Below, piece after piece: positions 59,187 through 64,000 of a stretch of DNA of 64,000 bases. This stretch comes from Acinetobacter sp. LoGeW2-3 (GTDB lineage Bacteria > Pseudomonadota > Gammaproteobacteria > Pseudomonadales > Moraxellaceae). Each line of letters starts with the position of its first letter. The first letter of the stretch is position 1. The position numbers and the translations under genes are program-made. The notes under the pieces were generated by a model. The model was given only the letters and a program-made list of their open reading frames with translations. It did no database searches and had not been told where the DNA came from. The DNA is taken from contig NZ_CP024011.1 in assembly GCF_002688565.1 (NCBI RefSeq), positions 3,038,001-3,102,000 on the forward strand. The letters are read 5' to 3'.

Positions 59187-60203
59187 ATGACAGACTTTCT
59201 CTATCAGGAACAAAACTGGCAATCGCAACTGAGTGACTTGATCACGAATCCGCAGGAATTGTTAGAGCAACTGCAACTTTCACCAGAGCAGCTGCTTTCC
59301 GGTGCAATTCTGGCTTCTCAACAATTCAAGTTACGGGTGCCACGCGCCTTTATTGCCAAAATGCAGGTTGGTAATCCGTTTGACCCCCTGCTACTACAAG
59401 TGCTACCCCATCATCTGGAACTGGAAGAGCATCCTGATTTTGTCACTGATCCATTAGGCGAAGAAGAAGCGAATCAACAGCCAGGTGTGCTACATAAATA
59501 TAAGTCACGTTTTCTGCTAACCCTGACCGGAGCCTGTGCGGTACATTGCCGATATTGCTTTAGACGTCACTTTCCTTATCAAGAAAATTTACCCAAGAAT
59601 GAAGACTGGGAAAATATTAAAAGTTATCTGCAAAGCCAGCCCGATATTAATGAAGTAATCCTGAGCGGTGGTGATCCACTAACACTTTCTAATAGGAAAT
59701 TGAAGCTCTGGATTGAACGTTTAGAATCTTTGCCACAGCTTAAATTCTTAAGAATCCATTCAAGAGTTCCTATTGTCATCCCAAACCGAATCGATGACGA
59801 GCTGACAAGCGTGTTAAAAAACAGTAGGCTACGTATTATTCTGGTGGTACACTCAAATCATGCATCTGAGCTGGATGATTATACCTGTAGCAAATTGAAT
59901 CAGTTGGTTCAACAACAGATCACCGTGCTCAATCAGGCAGTGTTACTCAAAGGCGTGAATGATACTGCACCGGTTTTGGTCGATTTAAGCTATCGCTTGT
60001 TCGAAGCCGGCGTGATGCCGTATTATTTACATGTACTAGATAAAGTAAAAGGGGCGCATCATTTTGATTTGTCACCTAAACATATAAACGATATTTATAC
60101 TGAAGTTTTAGCGAACTTACCGGGGTATTTGGTTCCTAAACTTGTTCGGGAAATTGCGGGCGAAAAAAATAAGACACCGCTTTTTGGGGTTTCAACATTT
60201 TGA
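59187..60203 (+). CDS. epmB: EF-P beta-lysylation protein EpmB (lysine 2,3-aminomutase type)
   Basis: A 338-residue radical SAM enzyme. The iron-sulfur motif CAVHCRYCFRRHFPY gives CxxxCxxC, and PLP-binding lysine lies in the C-terminal part (DKVKGAHHF). It turns (S)-alpha-lysine to (R)-beta-lysine for EF-P Lys34, which EpmA then attaches. The frame extends to TTG 59142, but ATG 59187 (MTDFLYQEQNW) is the family start. epmA is not in the window. Confidence 0.93.
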   Translation: MTDFLYQEQNWQSQLSDLITNPQELLEQLQLSPEQLLSGAILASQQFKLRVPRAFIAKMQVGNPFDPLLLQVLPHHLELEEHPDFVTDPLGEEEANQQPGVLHKYKSRFLLTLTGACAVHCRYCFRRHFPYQENLPKNEDWENIKSYLQSQPDINEVILSGGDPLTLSNRKLKLWIERLESLPQLKFLRIHSRVPIVIPNRIDDELTSVLKNSRLRIILVVHSNHASELDDYTCSKLNQLVQQQITVLNQAVLLKGVNDTAPVLVDLSYRLFEAGVMPYYLHVLDKVKGAHHFDLSPKHINDIYTEVLANLPGYLVPKLVREIAGEKNKTPLFGVSTF

Positions 60204-60215
60204 GTTAAATAATAA

Positions 60216-61961
60216 ATGAGTAAACATACTTCAGATATTTTTCAGACGCCGACGGAACTTAAACTGGATCAACTGAGCTTTTGCCCAGCAAATGTTAAAT
60301 CCTTACAGGAATGGGTTGCCGGAATTTCGATCCTGCAACTAGGAAACTCATCCAAGTCACTGTTCAGTGCCCTGCTGGAAATATCTGAACTACAGTGCGC
60401 TGAAACTCTACGTTTTGACCTGATTCAGGCACTGCATCCGACGCTTGAAAATGTACTCACCAGCCTGGAAAAGCATTTCGTCAATCAAGGCCTGATTACC
60501 ACAGACCGTAATGATCAGATTATTGAACTGGCAATGTTGTTGCGTAGCCATTTTGCCAAGGCCTATATCGATATTGCCAAACGCTGTGATCATGAGTTGG
60601 AGAACAGCAGCTTTTCCCTGTTTAAAATGGGAAAAAAGAAAAGCCTGACGACGGCACGCATGATTTCGATTTATTATGCGCTGCAACAACTGAGCCTACT
60701 GCTGTATCAACAGCACATGCTTTATGGCAAGCCCGTGATGGGACAATGGTTGGCTGCACATCAGCTGCTTGAAATTGCGATGCAGAATAATTTCCATCAG
60801 ACCAATATCAATCAGGTCTTGGGAACCCAGCATGAACTACAAAATATTTCACATGCGTATGCACAACTGATCCTGCTAGATATCTTTAATACTCATCAAA
60901 TCCGTCCCGCAGAAATTCAGGGACTTTATCTGTGCAGTTTTGACTGGGCCAAACTGGTTCAGATTTTACCCAAAGAAACTACTTTATCCCGCTATGCGGT
61001 GGATGGCAGCAAAGACTTGCCACCGGTATATAACTCGCGTCTGAATGATCAGTTTAAGCCGAGCATTTTTATTGCCACTCAAAACCTTATGGAGCATCTG
61101 GCCGGTACACAAACCAAAAATGCCCAGTACCTGTCGCGTAATGAAAAACTGTTCCTGACCCCAGCGTTGCATTTCCATATCTATAACCTGTTAACGACCA
61201 CCATGGAACGTCGTCATGAGCGTTATGAATATTCGGCACACATCAATATCTGTTTTGGTTTGTCGGTTGCACATTTCTATCTGTCTCAAGGCAAGAATTT
61301 CCATGAAACTTTAGATGTTGAAGGTGGCTATAACTTCCAGAGTGAAAGCAGCTTTGTTAGTTCATCAGAAAATACTGTTCCGGGTGCATTTAGCCATATC
61401 AAAGCGCTGGATCGTGAAGCCAAGCAGATTCATCATGCCGAAGTACTGGACATCAGCGTCAACGGTTACCGGATCAAATGGACAGGTTATACCCCATCTA
61501 ACTTAAAAACCGGCGAATTTATTCTGGTTCAGGAAAATGCCCAAAGCCAATGGCGTGGTGGCGTAATTCGCTGGATCAAGCAATCAACAGAAAAGAGTCT
61601 GGAACTGGGATTAGAAATTCTGGCACAAGACCTGTTCCCATGTGCAGTTTATGCACGGACTGACCGTAATGTGAAAAATTATCAGCCTGCACTGCTGGTA
61701 CAAACCACACAATTGGATCAGATCTCGAATAGCATCATTGTGTCAGGTGTACAGATGTTTAGGGAAAAACAGACGATTCACCTGCGGGTTGATGGTCATG
61801 AACTGAAGATTTATCTGACCAAAGCGCAGTTAATCACACAAAGCTTTATTCGATTTGACTATGAATTATTGAATGATCAGGAAGAACAGATCATTAAAGG
61901 CTTTATTCACAAGCAAATGAATGAAATCAATAATCACGATTTATGGGAAGCATTGAAGTGA
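60216..61961 (+). CDS. Large PilZ-like domain protein, function unknown
   Basis: A 581-residue cytoplasmic protein: the first about 390 residues are helical and match no family I recognise; the region about 405-485 resembles a PilZ domain, with the DISVNG signature (DxSxxG). The arginine half of the cyclic-di-GMP motif (RxxxR) is only partial (DREAKQ). It starts 13 bases after epmB and overlaps the FimX-like gene by 4 bases (GTGA), so the two are translationally coupled. Likely part of a cyclic-di-GMP signalling pair; binding is unproven. Confidence 0.8.
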   Translation: MSKHTSDIFQTPTELKLDQLSFCPANVKSLQEWVAGISILQLGNSSKSLFSALLEISELQCAETLRFDLIQALHPTLENVLTSLEKHFVNQGLITTDRNDQIIELAMLLRSHFAKAYIDIAKRCDHELENSSFSLFKMGKKKSLTTARMISIYYALQQLSLLLYQQHMLYGKPVMGQWLAAHQLLEIAMQNNFHQTNINQVLGTQHELQNISHAYAQLILLDIFNTHQIRPAEIQGLYLCSFDWAKLVQILPKETTLSRYAVDGSKDLPPVYNSRLNDQFKPSIFIATQNLMEHLAGTQTKNAQYLSRNEKLFLTPALHFHIYNLLTTTMERRHERYEYSAHINICFGLSVAHFYLSQGKNFHETLDVEGGYNFQSESSFVSSSENTVPGAFSHIKALDREAKQIHHAEVLDISVNGYRIKWTGYTPSNLKTGEFILVQENAQSQWRGGVIRWIKQSTEKSLELGLEILAQDLFPCAVYARTDRNVKNYQPALLVQTTQLDQISNSIIVSGVQMFREKQTIHLRVDGHELKIYLTKAQLITQSFIRFDYELLNDQEEQIIKGFIHKQMNEINNHDLWEALK

Positions 61962-64000
61962 GAAATCCATTATTGTCTAAAAAGTTAAAACGTACGGAAA
62001 CGCGTTTACTGATTATTGATGATAATCAAATTAGATTTAACCAGATTCGTGATCTTTTGACCGCAAATGAGTATCAGGTAGATGCGGTTCTGCTAGATGA
62101 CTTGCAGAATTTTGAAAAGCAGCTGAATTTCAACTGGGATCTAATCATCTTTGGTCGTGCTTATGACCTGAAATATGAACAGGCACTCAGTCTGGTACGC
62201 TTGTCTAAACAGCCAAATTTACCGATTCTGTTGCTTAAACCTGAAGACTATCAGGCTGACCAATATACCGGTTATATCCAGAAAGGTGTTTATGACATTT
62301 TGAATCTGGAATATCCAGAACGTTTTTATCTAGGCCTTGTACGTGCCCTATCTTTCAGCCGCCTGACGCAGACTCAGCAGCATTTAGTGGAAGAACTGGA
62401 AACTGCGCAAACTCAGGCACAATCTCTGGTTGAGGACAGCAATAAAGCGGTAGCCACTATCCAGGAAGGTATCCACATTCAGGCCAATGAAGACTACCTG
62501 AAACTGTTTGGCCTGAATTCTGAAGATGACATTATTGGTCTGCCTTTACTGGATTTATTGCAACCGCAAGAGCTGAATGAGTTTAAAACTCGTTTTAAGA
62601 AAATTTCTCAAGGTCAGTTTGAGCTGGGTGGTTTTGAAATTCATTCCACCAATCCAAGTATTGCTGCAGCTAATCCACTTAAACTGGAGTTTTTGGCATC
62701 GACTAGTGAAGAAGATGCACTACAGCTGACAATTGATACTGCGAAAACTCAAGTCAATACGACAACTGAAAAAGTTGCAGCCAAGCCAAGTACCTTACAA
62801 TTACTAAAACGTGAGCTGAGCCGTGAGCCTGCTAATGCCAATGCACTGATCACTTTCTCTTTCGCTGCTTATGAGCCTCAAATCTTAAATGGAGATTGGG
62901 CGACCTACATGGGCTATTTCCATGAAATTGAGAAATTCTTAAAAGAACAGGTTCGTGTATCGCTGTTTAAACTAGAACATGATGTTCTGGTCGGTGCTAT
63001 TCAGGCAGATTCTCAAGAAATTCTGGAATCCAAACTGATTGGGCTAGCGGCACTGACCAAACCACAGCTGATTACGGTTAATCAGCAGAGCTATTCGCTG
63101 AACTTACGCATCGGTTATACCAAGCTCGACAGTGAATTACGTGATGATGCACAGCTGGATCAATATGTTGCTCGTGCCTTCTCTACGCCATTGCCACAAG
63201 CACAGCAATCTTCTACATTTGTACTAGATATCCCATCAGATATGCATGCACCTGCAGAAGCCATTCCAAGTCTGGAATTTAGCATTGCGGAATCCGCTGC
63301 ACCAGTAACAGCATCTAATCAAGCCCCTGCTCCAGCTATGGCTCCTATAACACCAGCTGCGGCAGCTGCACCCATGGCGATGCCAGGTTCAATCTTGCAT
63401 GCGCTGCGTGAATGTCTGGAACGCGGCGAGATTCATTTAAAATATCAACAGCTGTATGACAAAGAAGATACCAACTTATACACCTATGAGGTGACCAGCG
63501 GTTTTATCTTTGAAAACAAATGGCAGGATATTTCCAAGCTGCTGGAACTGCGTGAAGATGATGAACTTTCTATCAAACTGGATCGTTGGATTCTGGTCGA
63601 ATCATGTAAGCAATTGCATAACTTTATTACCCAGTATCCTAAAGCTCGCTTAATCATCAATCTGAATCGTGCCGTGTTATTCAAGGATCGTAGCTTCCCT
63701 GAGTTTATCTCCAAACTGATTACGATTATTCGCAGTAAATTGAAGCATCCGCTGACCTTACAGTTTGCTGAAGAAGATCTGATCCTGAATCGTGAGGATG
63801 CGCAGAAATATATCCGTATTCTACGTGACCACGGCGCAGAAATTTCGATTCGTGAATTCGGCAATTCAATGTATAGCGAAACCTTGCTACGTGAAATGGA
63901 TGTGAATGCTTTAACCATTCATCCTCAGCTGACAGCGCAATTAAATTCCAATACCGAAGAGTTACAGGAAAAAATTACTGGCTATCTGGAAATCAAACCA
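61958..64000 (+). CDS. fimX: FimX-like degenerate GGDEF-EAL signalling protein (partial, C-terminus off the right edge)
   Basis: Open to the window end, at least 681 residues. Domains in order: a receiver-like domain with Asp21-Asp22 but Gly66 where the phosphoacceptor Asp should be; a PAS-like domain (about 165-230); a degenerate GGDEF domain (LEHDV in place of GGDEF); an Ala/Pro-rich linker (about 445-480); and a degenerate EAL domain with EVT at 511-513 where active enzymes have EAL. This is the layout of Pseudomonas FimX (691 residues), which binds cyclic-di-GMP and drives type IV pilus assembly through PilZ/PilB. The start is GTG in the GTGA overlap, with GGAAG before it; ATG at 61943 is an alternative. 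Confidence 0.85.
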   Translation, partial: MRNPLLSKKLKRTETRLLIIDDNQIRFNQIRDLLTANEYQVDAVLLDDLQNFEKQLNFNWDLIIFGRAYDLKYEQALSLVRLSKQPNLPILLLKPEDYQADQYTGYIQKGVYDILNLEYPERFYLGLVRALSFSRLTQTQQHLVEELETAQTQAQSLVEDSNKAVATIQEGIHIQANEDYLKLFGLNSEDDIIGLPLLDLLQPQELNEFKTRFKKISQGQFELGGFEIHSTNPSIAAANPLKLEFLASTSEEDALQLTIDTAKTQVNTTTEKVAAKPSTLQLLKRELSREPANANALITFSFAAYEPQILNGDWATYMGYFHEIEKFLKEQVRVSLFKLEHDVLVGAIQADSQEILESKLIGLAALTKPQLITVNQQSYSLNLRIGYTKLDSELRDDAQLDQYVARAFSTPLPQAQQSSTFVLDIPSDMHAPAEAIPSLEFSIAESAAPVTASNQAPAPAMAPITPAAAAAPMAMPGSILHALRECLERGEIHLKYQQLYDKEDTNLYTYEVTSGFIFENKWQDISKLLELREDDELSIKLDRWILVESCKQLHNFITQYPKARLIINLNRAVLFKDRSFPEFISKLITIIRSKLKHPLTLQFAEEDLILNREDAQKYIRILRDHGAEISIREFGNSMYSETLLREMDVNALTIHPQLTAQLNSNTEELQEKITGYLEIKP

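Noticed and set aside
63484..63918. Antisense frame of 144 codons inside the FimX-like gene
   Set aside because: Serine/arginine-rich shadow of the real plus-strand frame, which is open across the whole region and has recognisable domains.
1..64000. CRISPR arrays, insertion sequences, prophage or integron parts
   Set aside because: No spaced direct repeats, transposase, integrase or phage structural genes were seen; gene content is housekeeping throughout.

Overview
The window looks like ordinary chromosome of an Acinetobacter-type gammaproteobacterium (Moraxellaceae). Evidence is the moderate-to-low G+C content with very AT-rich intergenic DNA, protein sequences that read as Acinetobacter throughout (RhlB, GspL/M, Vfr-like regulator, RpoH, PurF), a large monomeric isocitrate dehydrogenase, a pyrB-pyrC' pair with a dead dihydroorotase, and type II secretion genes lying apart from a full gsp cluster. 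I see no prophage, insertion sequence, CRISPR array or resistance island. About 58 protein genes, one tRNA-Val(GAC) and about 20 hairpin terminators are supported.

Layout. 1-5.1 kb: cut-off BepA-like protease, 2-hydroxyacid dehydrogenase, a divergent HolD-like protein, and an M48 membrane protein whose metal site has decayed. 5.1-12.3 kb (minus): nucleotide synthesis (pyrD, cvpA, purF), gspL-gspM, sixA-like, gpsA, nitroreductase. 12.5-17.6 kb: lipoprotein, rhlB, cold-shock gene, TusA-like, rpoH, DUF423, thiS-thiG. 17.8-27.6 kb: mdaB-ygiN-like quinone pair, GST, SulP transporter, trmB, aldehyde dehydrogenase plus GMC alcohol dehydrogenase, DUF2520 protein, bitopic OmpA-domain protein. 27.8-38.6 kb: pyrB-pyrC', rlmKL, clpB behind a heat-shock promoter, tas-like reductase, Crp/Vfr regulator divergent from a YhfA-like OsmC gene. 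38.7-50.5 kb: phosphoesterase, icd, a 981-bp gap, YitT protein, small acidic protein, membrane hydrolase-like protein, a three-gene ABC export operon (adaptor, permease, ATPase), NAD-malic enzyme. 51.2-64 kb: tRNA-Val, MoxR-DUF58-transglutaminase operon, cstA-ybdD, efp divergent from epmB, a PilZ-like protein and a FimX-like protein that runs off the right edge.

Functional links: rpoH and a typical sigma-32 promoter before clpB are both present; efp and its lysylation enzyme epmB lie back to back; icd, the malic enzyme and the CstA pyruvate/peptide transporter are central-carbon genes; the Vfr-like regulator, PilZ-like and FimX-like proteins point to cyclic-nucleotide control of surface functions such as type IV pili.

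No wholly new multigene system is evident. The items most worth a second look are the M48 pseudoprotease, the HolD-like protein with a proline-rich insert, the degenerate FimX/PilZ pair beside epmB, and an orphan terminator in the gap upstream of icd.
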